In this document: in pieces, positions 45,116 through 53,358 of the stretch
Position numbering within the stretch: the first letter of the stretch is position 1
Layout: each line of letters starts with the position of its first letter
From: Paracoccaceae bacterium
Lineage (GTDB): Bacteria; Pseudomonadota; Alphaproteobacteria; Rhodobacterales; Rhodobacteraceae
Direction: 5' to 3'
DNA length: 64,000 nt
Assembly: GCA_016744015.1 (NCBI GenBank)
Contig: JADGFD010000003.1
Span: forward strand, 1 to 64,000
Program-made: the position numbers and the translations under genes
The notes under the pieces: model-generated
Database searches by the model: none
The model's input: only the letters and a program-made list of their open reading frames with translations
Told to the model about the DNA's origin: nothing

Positions 45116-46303
45116 ATGACTGAAGATGTGCGCCAGCAGGCTGAAAGCAGCCTGAAAGAAGTGGAAGCCGTAACGGCGGCCCTTTTGCCCGAAGTAAAAG
45201 GTGAGCTGATTGTGGTGAACCAAGCCAGCGCCGCTGAGAAGGCCGCGATAGACAGCGCGATTGGCGAGCTTGATATGGGCAACACCCAGTCGATCATCCA
45301 GTTTGGCTCCAAGGCGCAAGCCGAGCTGCAAGTGATTTCACAAGAAATGCTGGCCGGCGTGCGCAACAAAGACGCAGGCCCCGCCGGCGACGCGCTGCGC
45401 AACATGGTGACATCCATTCGCGGATTTTCTTCCAGCGAGCTGGACCCGAACCGCAAGCTAAGCTGGTGGGAGCGCCTTTTGGGCCGCGCCAAGCCTGTGG
45501 CGATGTTTATGGCCAAATATGAAGAAGTGCAGGACCAGATAGACAAGATCACCGAGGAGCTTCTGGAGCACGAGACTATTTTGCTGAAGGATATCAAATC
45601 CCTCGACAAGCTTTATGAAAAGACTCTCGATTTTTATGACCAACTGGCGATTTACATCGCGGCGGGTGAAGAAAAGATCAAGAGATTGGACGAGGTGGAC
45701 ATCCCCGCCATGGCAAAAGCCGTGGAAGATGCGCCTGAAGATGAAGGCGTAATCCGCGCGCAAGAGCTGCGCGATTTGCGGGCGGCAAGGGATGACCTTG
45801 AGCGCCGCGTGCATGACCTGAAGCTGACGCGGCAGGTGACCATGCAGTCGCTCCCTTCCATCCGTTTGGTGCAGGAAAACGACAAATCGCTGGTCACCAA
45901 GATCAACTCCACGCTGGTGAACACCGTGCCACTTTGGGAAACTCAACTAGCGCAGGCGGTTACGATCTCGCGCTCGCGCGATGCGGCTAAAGTCGTGCGG
46001 GAGGCCAATGACCTCACCAACGAGCTGCTCACCTCTAACGCGGCCAACCTGAAAATGGCCAATAAGGAAATCCGCGAAGAGATCGAGCGCGGTATCTTTG
46101 ATATTGATGCCATCAAGCAAGCCAATGCAGACCTGATCGAAACGATTGAGGACAGCCTGCGCATTGCTGACGAGGGCAAGGCCAAGCGCTTGGAAGCCGA
46201 AAAAGAGTTGCAAACCATGGAGGCGGACCTGAAAACCACGCTTTCAGCGGCCAAGGCCAAAGATACCTCTTTGGGCCACAATTTGGGCTCTGCGACCGAC
46301 TAA
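45116..46303 (+). CDS. telA: Toxic anion resistance protein TelA
   Basis: A 395-aa mostly helical, coiled-coil protein of the TelA/KlaA family (PF05816). SWWERLLGRAKPVAMFMAKY and LTRQVTMQSLPSIRLVQEND are family signatures. TelA proteins are linked to tellurite and to cell-envelope stress tolerance; the biochemical role is unclear. Start SD GAGGGAG. Its stop shares a base with the DUF2927 start (TAATG). Confidence 0.92.
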   Translation: MTEDVRQQAESSLKEVEAVTAALLPEVKGELIVVNQASAAEKAAIDSAIGELDMGNTQSIIQFGSKAQAELQVISQEMLAGVRNKDAGPAGDALRNMVTSIRGFSSSELDPNRKLSWWERLLGRAKPVAMFMAKYEEVQDQIDKITEELLEHETILLKDIKSLDKLYEKTLDFYDQLAIYIAAGEEKIKRLDEVDIPAMAKAVEDAPEDEGVIRAQELRDLRAARDDLERRVHDLKLTRQVTMQSLPSIRLVQENDKSLVTKINSTLVNTVPLWETQLAQAVTISRSRDAAKVVREANDLTNELLTSNAANLKMANKEIREEIERGIFDIDAIKQANADLIETIEDSLRIADEGKAKRLEAEKELQTMEADLKTTLSAAKAKDTSLGHNLGSATD

Positions 46304-47172
46304 TGCGATGGCGCACACTATCAACGGTGCTGGCCCTTGGGGCCTGCACCGACCCCGTGCCGCCCCTGCCGGCGCTACCTTATGATCTGGGCGCTTATTA
46401 TGCCGCCGCCGAAGCCGAAATTCGGGCCCAAGGCGGGATGCGCACCGAATATGAACCAGCCGATGCCCCCTTTACCAAAGCCGCCCTCGCGCGTGATTTT
46501 ATGCGCATCGCGTTGTTTGACGAGTATCAAACCGTTGATGGCAGCTATGTAGCCTCAGAGACTCCCTCCAACCTGCGCCGCTTTAACGGCCCTGTGCGGG
46601 TGCGGGTGGTGAGCGGAGGTAGCACCCCAGCGGCTGACACCCAGTTTAATGCCGCCGCCGTGGCCAAATTCACCCGCCGCTTGGCACGCATTACGGGCCT
46701 TGATATGCGCTTGGCCACCAATGCCGAGCGCGCCAATATGGTGGTGTTTTTCCTCAGCCGTGACGAGCAACCGCCAATATCTCGCCAGCTTGCCCGCTAT
46801 GTGACCGCCCCGCCGATTGAGGTGGAAAACGCCTTTGCCAGTAGTTCTGTAGACCTCCTCTGCGCCGCTTTTTCACTTTCCAACGAGCGCACGCCTGATA
46901 ACTATCGCAGCAGCATTATTCTAATCAAATCAGAGCATTCCATTGCCCAGCGCAATGCCTGCGTGCAGGAAGAAATGGCGCAAGCTTTAGGCCTGACCAA
47001 TGATAGCCCATTCGCCCGCCCCTCAATTTTTAACGACGACGAAGAGTTTGCCGCACTCACCCGCCATGATGAGCTTTTGCTCCGCATTCTTTATGATCCG
47101 CGCCTGCATAGCGGCATGCCGCCCACCGAGGTGCGCACCCTTCTGCCCACCATTATCAGCGATATTTGGTAA
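46303..47172 (+). CDS. DUF2927 lipoprotein
   Basis: A 289-aa protein with a lipobox (LALGAC, C15) after a short signal peptide. The body matches DUF2927, exported proteins with a metalloprotease-like NACVQEEMAQALGLTND region; the E-x-x-A-Q stretch resembles a degenerate zincin helix. The role is unknown. It is translationally coupled to telA, which places a periplasmic component in the cassette. Confidence 0.75.
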   Translation: MRWRTLSTVLALGACTDPVPPLPALPYDLGAYYAAAEAEIRAQGGMRTEYEPADAPFTKAALARDFMRIALFDEYQTVDGSYVASETPSNLRRFNGPVRVRVVSGGSTPAADTQFNAAAVAKFTRRLARITGLDMRLATNAERANMVVFFLSRDEQPPISRQLARYVTAPPIEVENAFASSSVDLLCAAFSLSNERTPDNYRSSIILIKSEHSIAQRNACVQEEMAQALGLTNDSPFARPSIFNDDEEFAALTRHDELLLRILYDPRLHSGMPPTEVRTLLPTIISDIW

Positions 47173-47241
47173 CAAATTCATTGTTTGAACCCGCATGAGT
47201 GCTTAAGTTAAGGCTAGCTGATTATTTTTAGGAGGTCCCAC

Positions 47242-48351
47242 ATGGGCATTTTTGATTTCTTGGGTGGCGAATTTATTGATGTCATCGAGCATACCGATGA
47301 CACAGATGATACCCTCGTTTGGCGCTTTGAGCGCCGCGGCAACGAGATAAAATATGGCGCCAAGCTCACCGTGCGTGAGGGCCAAGCGGCAGTATTTATT
47401 CATGAAGGGCAACTGGCAGATGTGTTCTCCCCCGGCATGTATATGCTGGAAACCAACAATATGCCGCTGATGACAACCCTGCAAAGCTGGGATCATGGCT
47501 TTAGCAGCCCGTTTAAATCAGAAATTTATTTCATCAATACCACGCGGTTTCAGGACCTTAAATGGGGCACCAAAAACCCGATTATGTGCCGCGACCCGGA
47601 GTTCGGCGTTGTGCGCATTCGCGCCTTTGGCACCTATACTATTCGGGTTTCTGATCCGGCCGTGTTTATGCGTGAAATCGTCGGCACCGATGGCGAATTT
47701 ACGACTGACGAGATTTCGTCGCAAATCCGCAATCTGATTGTGCCACGCTTTACCAACACCGTGGCGGGCAGCAAAATTCCGGTGCTGGATATGGCTGCCA
47801 ATATGGAAAGCCTGAGCCAGATCATTGAGGAGCAGGTGTCTCCGCAAATGAGCGACTATGGCTTGGAGATGCCTGTGTTTTTAATTGAAAACATCTCACT
47901 ACCCGCAGCCGTAGAAGAAGCGATGGACAAACGCACCAGCATGGGCGTGGTGGGTGATTTGCACAAATACACCCAGTTTGCCGCAGCCGAAGCCATGGGC
48001 GACGCGGCCAATAGCGAAGGTGGTGGCGGCGGCATGGGTGCCGGCCTTGGCATGGGTATGGGCATGGCGATGGCACAAAACATGGCGGGCAATATGGCCC
48101 AACCCGCAGCGGCAGCGGCCCCTGCCCCACCCCCTCCGCCGGTTGAAACCGTGTGGCACGTTGCCGAAAACGGGGCCACAACCGGCCCGTTTTCCCGCGC
48201 CGCACTTGGCCGCATGGCCACTGAGGGCAAGCTGACGCGAGCCACCACCGTGTGGTCGGCAGGACAGGATGGCTGGAAACCAGCCGGTGATATTGCCGAG
48301 CTGGCGCAACTGTTTAACACAGCCCCCCCGCCGCCACCGCCACCTGCATAA
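47242..48351 (+). CDS. SPFH-domain protein with C-terminal GYF_2 domain
   Basis: A 369-aa protein. Residues about 1-245 form an SPFH/virion-core-like domain (VREGQAAVFIHEGQLADVFS, then a TYTIRV strand region). A Gly/Met/Ala and poly-Pro linker (about 255-300) follows, then a GYF_2 domain (VWHVAENGATTGPFSRAAL, about 302-350) and a Pro-rich tail. It resembles YdjI of Bacillus, which recruits a PspA paralogue to the membrane. AGGAGG precedes the ATG. Confidence 0.85.
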   Translation: MGIFDFLGGEFIDVIEHTDDTDDTLVWRFERRGNEIKYGAKLTVREGQAAVFIHEGQLADVFSPGMYMLETNNMPLMTTLQSWDHGFSSPFKSEIYFINTTRFQDLKWGTKNPIMCRDPEFGVVRIRAFGTYTIRVSDPAVFMREIVGTDGEFTTDEISSQIRNLIVPRFTNTVAGSKIPVLDMAANMESLSQIIEEQVSPQMSDYGLEMPVFLIENISLPAAVEEAMDKRTSMGVVGDLHKYTQFAAAEAMGDAANSEGGGGGMGAGLGMGMGMAMAQNMAGNMAQPAAAAAPAPPPPPVETVWHVAENGATTGPFSRAALGRMATEGKLTRATTVWSAGQDGWKPAGDIAELAQLFNTAPPPPPPPA

Positions 48352-48383
48352 AAGCTTGCAGCCTTGCCTCAAATCCGCATACT

Positions 48384-48411
48384 AGCCCCGAAACCTAACC
48401 ATTTCGGGGCT
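48384..48411 (+). promoter_or_regulatory. 10-bp hairpin directly before the zinc-ribbon gene start
   Basis: AGCCCCGAAA (48384-48393) pairs perfectly with TTTCGGGGCT (48402-48411) around an 8-nt loop. The stem ends 5 nt before ATG 48417, and no free Shine-Dalgarno sequence is seen. It may shield the ribosome-binding site or act as an attenuator/terminator between the SPFH and zinc-ribbon genes. Confidence 0.6.
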
Positions 48412-48416
48412 TTACC

Positions 48417-49535
48417 ATGTCTGATGATCAAATCGAATCCTCTGAGGAGTTCCGCTTTCCCTGCGGCGAGTGCGGCTCAGAAATGCGGTTTGACCCCGAG
48501 GCCAACAAGCTAAAATGCGGCCATTGCGGCCACGCGCAGGATTTTGACGGCGAGGGGGAAACCGGCCTTGCCAATACCGAGCTGGATTTTAAGGCCGCGC
48601 TTAATAATGACCTCCCCGCGGAGGAGATGGAGGAAAACCGCGTTACCGATTGCTCCAATTGCGGCGCGCAGGTGGAATTTGAGGGCGATAGCTACTCAAA
48701 AGAATGCCCCTTTTGTGCCAGCCCGATTGTGGTGGAGCCACGCACCAGCAAACAGATTAAACCCAAGGGCGTGATGCCGTTTGTGCTGTCAGAAGATAAA
48801 GCGCGCGACGAGATGACCAAGTGGCTGAGCAAGCTTTGGTTTGCGCCCGGCAACCTGCAAGAATACGCCCGGAAGGGGCGCAAAATGCAGGGCATTTATG
48901 TGCCCTACTGGACCTATGACGCGCAATCCGAAAGTAATTACGCAGGCCAGCGCGGCACCCATTATTATGTGACCGAGCGTTACACCACGACCGAAAACGG
49001 CAAAAGCGTGAGCAAAACCCGCCAAGTGCGCAAAACACGCTGGCGACGGGTTTCGGGGCATGTCTCCAAGTTTTTTGACGATATTCTGGTGCTGGCCTCC
49101 AAATCCCTGCCCAAGCGCTTTACCGACAAGCTTGCGCCATGGGATTTAACCGCGCTCAAGGACTTTAGCCCGAATTATATCGCTGGCTATAGCGCCGAGG
49201 CTTACACGGTTGACCTCGCCGAAGGTTTCACCGAGGCCGAAGCCATTATGGAACGCGAAATTCGGGCGCTGGTGCGGCGTGATATCGGCGGGGATGACCA
49301 GCGGATCAATGCACTTAACACCACGCTCAGCGCGCTCACGTTTAAACATGTGCTGCTGCCCGTGTGGCTGGCCGCCTACAAATACCAAGGCAAAACCTAT
49401 CGTTTTGTGGTGAATGGCCAAACGGGTAAGGTCAAAGGTGAGCGCCCTTGGTCAAAAGCCAAGATCGCACTGGCGGTGCTAGCGGGGGTGGTGATTATTG
49501 TCGGCGGCGTGCTCATCGCGCAAGCAATGCAATAG
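48417..49535 (+). CDS. Double zinc-ribbon membrane protein
   Basis: A 372-aa protein with two zinc ribbons: C16/C19/C34/C37 and C79/C82/C97/C100. A beta-rich domain follows (GIYVPYWTYDAQSESNYAGQ through KHVLLPVWLAAYKYQGKTYR), then a C-terminal membrane helix (about 348-368). This is the TFIIB-type zinc-ribbon family, like Bacillus YdjG, and is often mis-annotated as primosomal protein N'. It is not a helicase. It ends the cassette, 65 nt after the SPFH gene. Confidence 0.8.
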   Translation: MSDDQIESSEEFRFPCGECGSEMRFDPEANKLKCGHCGHAQDFDGEGETGLANTELDFKAALNNDLPAEEMEENRVTDCSNCGAQVEFEGDSYSKECPFCASPIVVEPRTSKQIKPKGVMPFVLSEDKARDEMTKWLSKLWFAPGNLQEYARKGRKMQGIYVPYWTYDAQSESNYAGQRGTHYYVTERYTTTENGKSVSKTRQVRKTRWRRVSGHVSKFFDDILVLASKSLPKRFTDKLAPWDLTALKDFSPNYIAGYSAEAYTVDLAEGFTEAEAIMEREIRALVRRDIGGDDQRINALNTTLSALTFKHVLLPVWLAAYKYQGKTYRFVVNGQTGKVKGERPWSKAKIALAVLAGVVIIVGGVLIAQAMQ

Positions 49536-49548
49536 GCCGTCACTAGAT

Positions 49549-49616
49549 ATGTGCATGAGGCATAATATTCAAACGGCGGCACTCACAAAAAAACCTCATG
49601 CACATTGGTTTTTTGC
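49549..49616 (+). repeat. Structured inverted repeat X1 (terminator-like)
   Basis: The 12-bp arms ATGTGCATGAGG (49549-49560) and CCTCATGCACAT (49594-49605) are perfect. The 33-nt loop contains ACGGCGGCACTCAC (49573-49586). TTGG and six T residues follow, so it may terminate the cassette. The loop motif is shared with X2. The gap 49536-50043 holds X1, X2, a third inverted repeat (ACAATGT/ACATTGT, 49789-49811) and no gene. Confidence 0.6.
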
Positions 49617-49732
49617 CACCTATTTTAGACAAGACTATGTCGAATTATGGCGTTTTCGTGGAGTTTCACAAAAAGAATAAAATGACCAAAAAAAGGAAGT
49701 TCACAACCAAAAGATGAGTATGCAGCAAAAAG

Positions 49733-49791
49733 TGTGCATGCAAAGCAAAACTGGGAACACGGCGGCACTGACTAATAACCCTGCATGCACA
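49733..49791 (+). repeat. Structured inverted repeat X2
   Basis: The 10-bp arms TGTGCATGCA (49733-49742) and TGCATGCACA (49782-49791) are perfect and enclose ACGGCGGCACTGAC (49759-49772), which differs from the X1 loop motif by one base. No T run follows. Arms and loop motif are both shared with X1, which argues against chance. Confidence 0.55.
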
Positions 49792-50043
49792 ATGTGATTG
49801 TACAACATTGTGGTTAAAAAAGGTGGAATATTTGGGAAATTTTTAGCTTTTTAGTCAATCAGCTTCGACTTTTGACATAGGGACAGCAAGAAATTGAAAT
49901 CGCAGGTAAAAAAATTCCAACGGCATGTCAGTATTCACGTCCCAAGCCCAGCCTTAACGATAATTGACAAAAATTTGCTCTGCCTAAGGCGCGAATTTAC
50001 CCTTTTTTAACAGATTTGAGCAGCTATCCGAATCAGTTAACAC

Positions 50044-50460
50044 CTATCGTTGATCAAACATCGCCTTAAAATGGTTGAGCGTAAGCGGGGTTTCTTCTGA
50101 TTCTACACCAGATTGGACCAAGCCTTCTTCTTCATAAGCCAATTGCGAACGGTCTCCATACCAATTTAGGCTAGCATGCCGCTCTGCGTCTCGATCGAAC
50201 AAGATATAAGAGCACCCCAGCCTGAGCGCGAGCTCATAGCAATCTATGATGTCAAACGGGTAAGGCGCGCCGGACACCGCGCGCTCATCCGCATCGCGCA
50301 CATCAATAAACCAGCCATAGCTGCTGCCTTTGACAGCAAAAGGCAGCGAGCAGGGTTTGCCAACGAAAAAATTCCGTGAGTCCTCACCCATCCGCTTTCG
50401 GGTTTCCTCAGTGAGATGCCCCGTAGAAATATCGAGCATATTTTGCACAAAAAGTGACAT
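50044..50460 (-). CDS. DUF5983-like protein
   Basis: A 138-aa soluble protein. An LDISTGHLTEET start, SSYGWFIDVRD, and GCSYILFDRDAERHASLNWYGD fit what I recall of DUF5983, small proteins of plasmids and accessory regions with unknown role. The ATG at 50460 has AAGGGG 6 nt upstream; a longer frame was rejected. It converges with the zinc-ribbon gene across a 508-nt gap. Confidence 0.5.
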   Translation of the reverse strand: MSLFVQNMLDISTGHLTEETRKRMGEDSRNFFVGKPCSLPFAVKGSSYGWFIDVRDADERAVSGAPYPFDIIDCYELALRLGCSYILFDRDAERHASLNWYGDRSQLAYEEEGLVQSGVESEETPLTLNHFKAMFDQR

Positions 50461-50641
50461 ATCAGCCCCTTTGATTACCGCCATTACAGAGCAAAGATCA
50501 GGCAAAAGGGTAATCACTCCGTTAAGAATTTCGCGGCGCCGCACTGGTTTAAATCGCAGTTTTTGTGCAAAACTGCGACAATGTTTAGGGATATGCGCGC
50601 TATCCCTTGACGCAGCCCATAAGGCGCGGCATGTGAACCCT

Positions 50642-50977
50642 ATGCTTATTTACAAAATTTTCCGCGCTGATGAATGGCGCGCGCTTGAAACCGAAGGCAA
50701 GACCGAGGGCGCGCCCATTGATCTCACCGATGGCTATATTCATTTTTCAACAGCAGCGCAGGCGGCCGAAACCGCAGAGAAATATTTCGCGGGGGTTGAG
50801 GGGCTAATGCTGCTCGCCGTGGATGCTGAAAACTGTGAGCCGCTCACGTGGGAGCCCTCACGCGGCGGTGACCTGTTTCCTCACCTTTATCGCGCGCTGG
50901 TGCTGGCTGATGTATTGTGGGCCAAGCCGCTACCTTGCGCGGGCGCAGGGCATAGCTTCCCGCCCGAAATGCAATGA
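50642..50977 (+). CDS. DUF952 family protein
   Basis: A 111-aa protein matching DUF952: [34 protein letters not shown], and [17 protein letters not shown]. The function is unknown; the family has an ADP-ribosyltransferase-like fold in structural comparisons, as I recall. Its stop overlaps the pyrD start (ATGA), so the genes are coupled. Confidence 0.85.
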   Translation: MLIYKIFRADEWRALETEGKTEGAPIDLTDGYIHFSTAAQAAETAEKYFAGVEGLMLLAVDAENCEPLTWEPSRGGDLFPHLYRALVLADVLWAKPLPCAGAGHSFPPEMQ

Positions 50978-52032
50978 AAAACGCGTTGCAAAAGCTGGCA
51001 TTGCCGGCCATTCACCTATTGCCACCCGAGGCAGCACACGCCGTGGCGCTTAAGGCTTTGCGCCTTGGCCTTGCCGAGGCCCCCGGAGCGATTTCTACCC
51101 CACGGCTGGCCACAAATCTTGCGGGCCTTGCCCTGCCCAACCCGGTGGGCCTTGCAGCGGGTTTTGATAAAAATGCCGTCGCCGTGGGGCCGCTGCTAAG
51201 GGCGGGCTTTGGCTTTATCGAAGTGGGGGCGGCCACCCCGCGCCCGCAGCCGGGCAACCCAAAGCCAAGGCTTTTCCGCCTTGCGCCTGACGAAGCCGCG
51301 ATTAACCGTTTTGGCTTTAATAATGAGGGCATGACGGTGATTTCTGCCCGCCTTGCCCGCCCACGCAATGGTATTGTGGGCATTAACCTTGGGGCCAATA
51401 AAGACAGCCAAAACCGCACCGAGGACTTTGCCCGCGTGCTGGCATCGGCCGGCCCGCATGTGGATTTTGCCACGGTTAATGTTTCTTCCCCCAACACCGA
51501 GCGCTTGCGAGACCTGCAAGGCAAAGCCGCGCTTGCGGCGTTGCTGACAGGCGTTATGGATGTGCGCGCCGCTTTGCCTGCCCAGATTCCCATATTCCTG
51601 AAAATCGCGCCAGATCTGGATGATATCGCTCTTGGGGAAATTGTGGAGGTTGCGCTGGAAACCGGCATTTCCGGTATCATCGCCACCAATACGACCCTCA
51701 GCCGCGAAGGCCTGCAAAGCGCTCATGCGGCCGAGGCGGGCGGCCTTTCTGGCAAACCGCTGTTTGAAAGCTCCACCCGCGTGCTGGCGCGGCTTTCCCA
51801 GCTAACCGAGGGGAAGCTTCCTTTGATCGGTGTGGGCGGTGTGAGCACCCCCGAGCAAGCCTTTGCCAAAATTCTGGCGGGGGCGAGCGCGGTGCAGCTT
51901 TATACGGCGCTGGTCTATAAGGGCATCGGCCTCGCGGCTGACCTGGCCCACGGGCTAGACGCCCTAATGGAAAAAAACGGCATCACCAATATCGCAGATG
52001 CGATAGGCGCTGAAAAGGAGAGTTACCTATGA
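50974..52032 (+). CDS. pyrD: Dihydroorotate dehydrogenase (quinone)
   Basis: PyrD class 2 oxidises dihydroorotate to orotate with ubiquinone, at the inner membrane. The 352-aa product has the N-terminal amphipathic helix, [34 protein letters not shown] with the catalytic Ser, and [12 protein letters not shown] for FMN phosphate. It overlaps DUF952 upstream and arsC downstream by 4 nt each. Confidence 0.96.
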   Translation: MKNALQKLALPAIHLLPPEAAHAVALKALRLGLAEAPGAISTPRLATNLAGLALPNPVGLAAGFDKNAVAVGPLLRAGFGFIEVGAATPRPQPGNPKPRLFRLAPDEAAINRFGFNNEGMTVISARLARPRNGIVGINLGANKDSQNRTEDFARVLASAGPHVDFATVNVSSPNTERLRDLQGKAALAALLTGVMDVRAALPAQIPIFLKIAPDLDDIALGEIVEVALETGISGIIATNTTLSREGLQSAHAAEAGGLSGKPLFESSTRVLARLSQLTEGKLPLIGVGGVSTPEQAFAKILAGASAVQLYTALVYKGIGLAADLAHGLDALMEKNGITNIADAIGAEKESYL

Positions 52033-52376
52033 CAAAACCACAAATTTGGCACAATCCACGCTGCTCGAAATCCCGCCAAACGCTGGCGCTTTTGCAAGAA
52101 AACGGCATCGAGCCAGAGATTGTGCTTTATAAGGACAATGCCCCGAGCGAGGCTGACATTCGCGATGTGCTGGCCGCCCTTGGCAAAACGCCTATCGAGT
52201 TGATCCGGCAAAATGATGCCGCCTTTAAAGCGCTGGAGCTTGAGGGCGCAAGCGATGACGCGCTGATCAAAGCGATGGCAGAGCACCCCGCCATTATCGA
52301 GCGCCCCGTTGTGCGCAACGATGGAATGGCAGCGCTTGGCCGCCCCCCTGAAAGGGTGTTGAAGCTGTTTCAATAG
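52029..52376 (+). CDS. arsC: Arsenate reductase (ArsC, glutaredoxin-coupled)
   Basis: A 115-aa ArsC-family protein reducing arsenate, or possibly an Spx/ArsC relative. The catalytic Cys lies in [15 protein letters not shown] and the arginine-bearing ERPVVRNDG follows. It is coupled to pyrD by ATGA and there are no other ars genes nearby, so its job may be general rather than arsenic-specific. Confidence 0.87.
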   Translation: MTKPQIWHNPRCSKSRQTLALLQENGIEPEIVLYKDNAPSEADIRDVLAALGKTPIELIRQNDAAFKALELEGASDDALIKAMAEHPAIIERPVVRNDGMAALGRPPERVLKLFQ

Positions 52377-52419
52377 CTAAAAAAGAAATCTCTTTGGGAT
52401 TTGTTAACCTCGCACTAAG

Positions 52420-52445
52420 CTACTCCAAATTGAAAATTGGAGTAG
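52420..52445 (+). promoter_or_regulatory. Hairpin covering the Shine-Dalgarno of the 52450 gene
   Basis: CTACTCCAA (52420-52428) and TTGGAGTAG (52437-52445) are perfect 9-bp arms around an 8-nt loop. The GGAG in the right arm is the only good ribosome-binding site for the ATG at 52450. The structure could limit translation until opened. Confidence 0.55.
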
Positions 52446-52449
52446 TAAT

Positions 52450-53217
52450 ATGCGTATTCTGGCCTGCCTTGCTGTTATTCTATCTTTCACCTCCACCGCG
52501 CGGGCGGATGTGTTTGAGCTGGATTTTTATGTCGATTCGGGAGGTTTTATGGGCTATTGGCGCTTTGCCGATGGCCCAGAGGGCAATACAATCGGCGAGT
52601 ATAGCTGCAACAAAGACATAGCCAATCAAAACATAGTTGAGCGCGATGTCCGCTGGTTTCATAGGGATTGCGTCGTTACGATCTTGCCCACAAGCGAGAA
52701 TACCGCCCAAGCTGCCACATTTGAGATTCTGGCAATGCATGCCATAACGAAGATTAATATCAGCGGTTCAAACCGGATTGCCTTTCATAAAGATCAACCT
52801 GTCACGCCCACAATCAGCCTTGCGCCTCATGACACAGGGGGTGTGGTGACCATTCACACAACCAATATTACGGTTGAACCCAGCGGCTTCCCCGGCCTCT
52901 GCACTTTTGAATATATCTTGGATGAAATGGGACTTGGCCGAAATAGCTGCGACGGGCAAAGCACCACCTTGCCCCTTGGCACTGCAGTGCAGCTATTTGC
53001 CGCCGGAAGAGACGCCAACCCTGTGCATATCAGCCATATGGGCATACCCTATCCTGAAGGCAATGGGCGGGTTTATAGAGCCAACAACACCACCGTTGCT
53101 TTTAGAACGGTAGATGTAAGTATTGCGCCAGTCGCTGGCGGCAAATGGCACATTGAAGGCGTGACGCCCGCTGGCACTTGGATGACCGACACACACGCTC
53201 CGCCTTGTGCAAAATAA
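52450..53217 (+). CDS. Secreted protein of unknown function
   Basis: A 255-aa protein with a signal peptide (ILACLAVILSFTSTARA, cleavage before DVFELDF). The mature chain is beta-rich with six cysteines (SCNKD, DCVVT, LCTFE, SCDGQ, PPCAK and similar), consistent with a disulfide-bonded exported protein. I do not recognise a family. It lies after arsC with its own RBS hairpin, so it may be separately controlled. Confidence 0.55.
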   Translation: MRILACLAVILSFTSTARADVFELDFYVDSGGFMGYWRFADGPEGNTIGEYSCNKDIANQNIVERDVRWFHRDCVVTILPTSENTAQAATFEILAMHAITKINISGSNRIAFHKDQPVTPTISLAPHDTGGVVTIHTTNITVEPSGFPGLCTFEYILDEMGLGRNSCDGQSTTLPLGTAVQLFAAGRDANPVHISHMGIPYPEGNGRVYRANNTTVAFRTVDVSIAPVAGGKWHIEGVTPAGTWMTDTHAPPCAK

Positions 53218-53358
53218 TCTATATAATCTAGCGGTAGATATCGGCAAGGAAGAGCCTACGGGCGCGCTTTTTAAGTTGGAACCGAGATGTGGCACACCCG
53301 CACAAACAGTTTATGTTCGCGGTTATGGTTTTTTCTATTTTACCCAGATGTGCCGCCC

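Noticed and set aside
49498-49680. 60-codon frame across hairpin X1
   Set aside because: It overlaps the end of the zinc-ribbon gene and the structured repeat, and has no usable ribosome-binding site.
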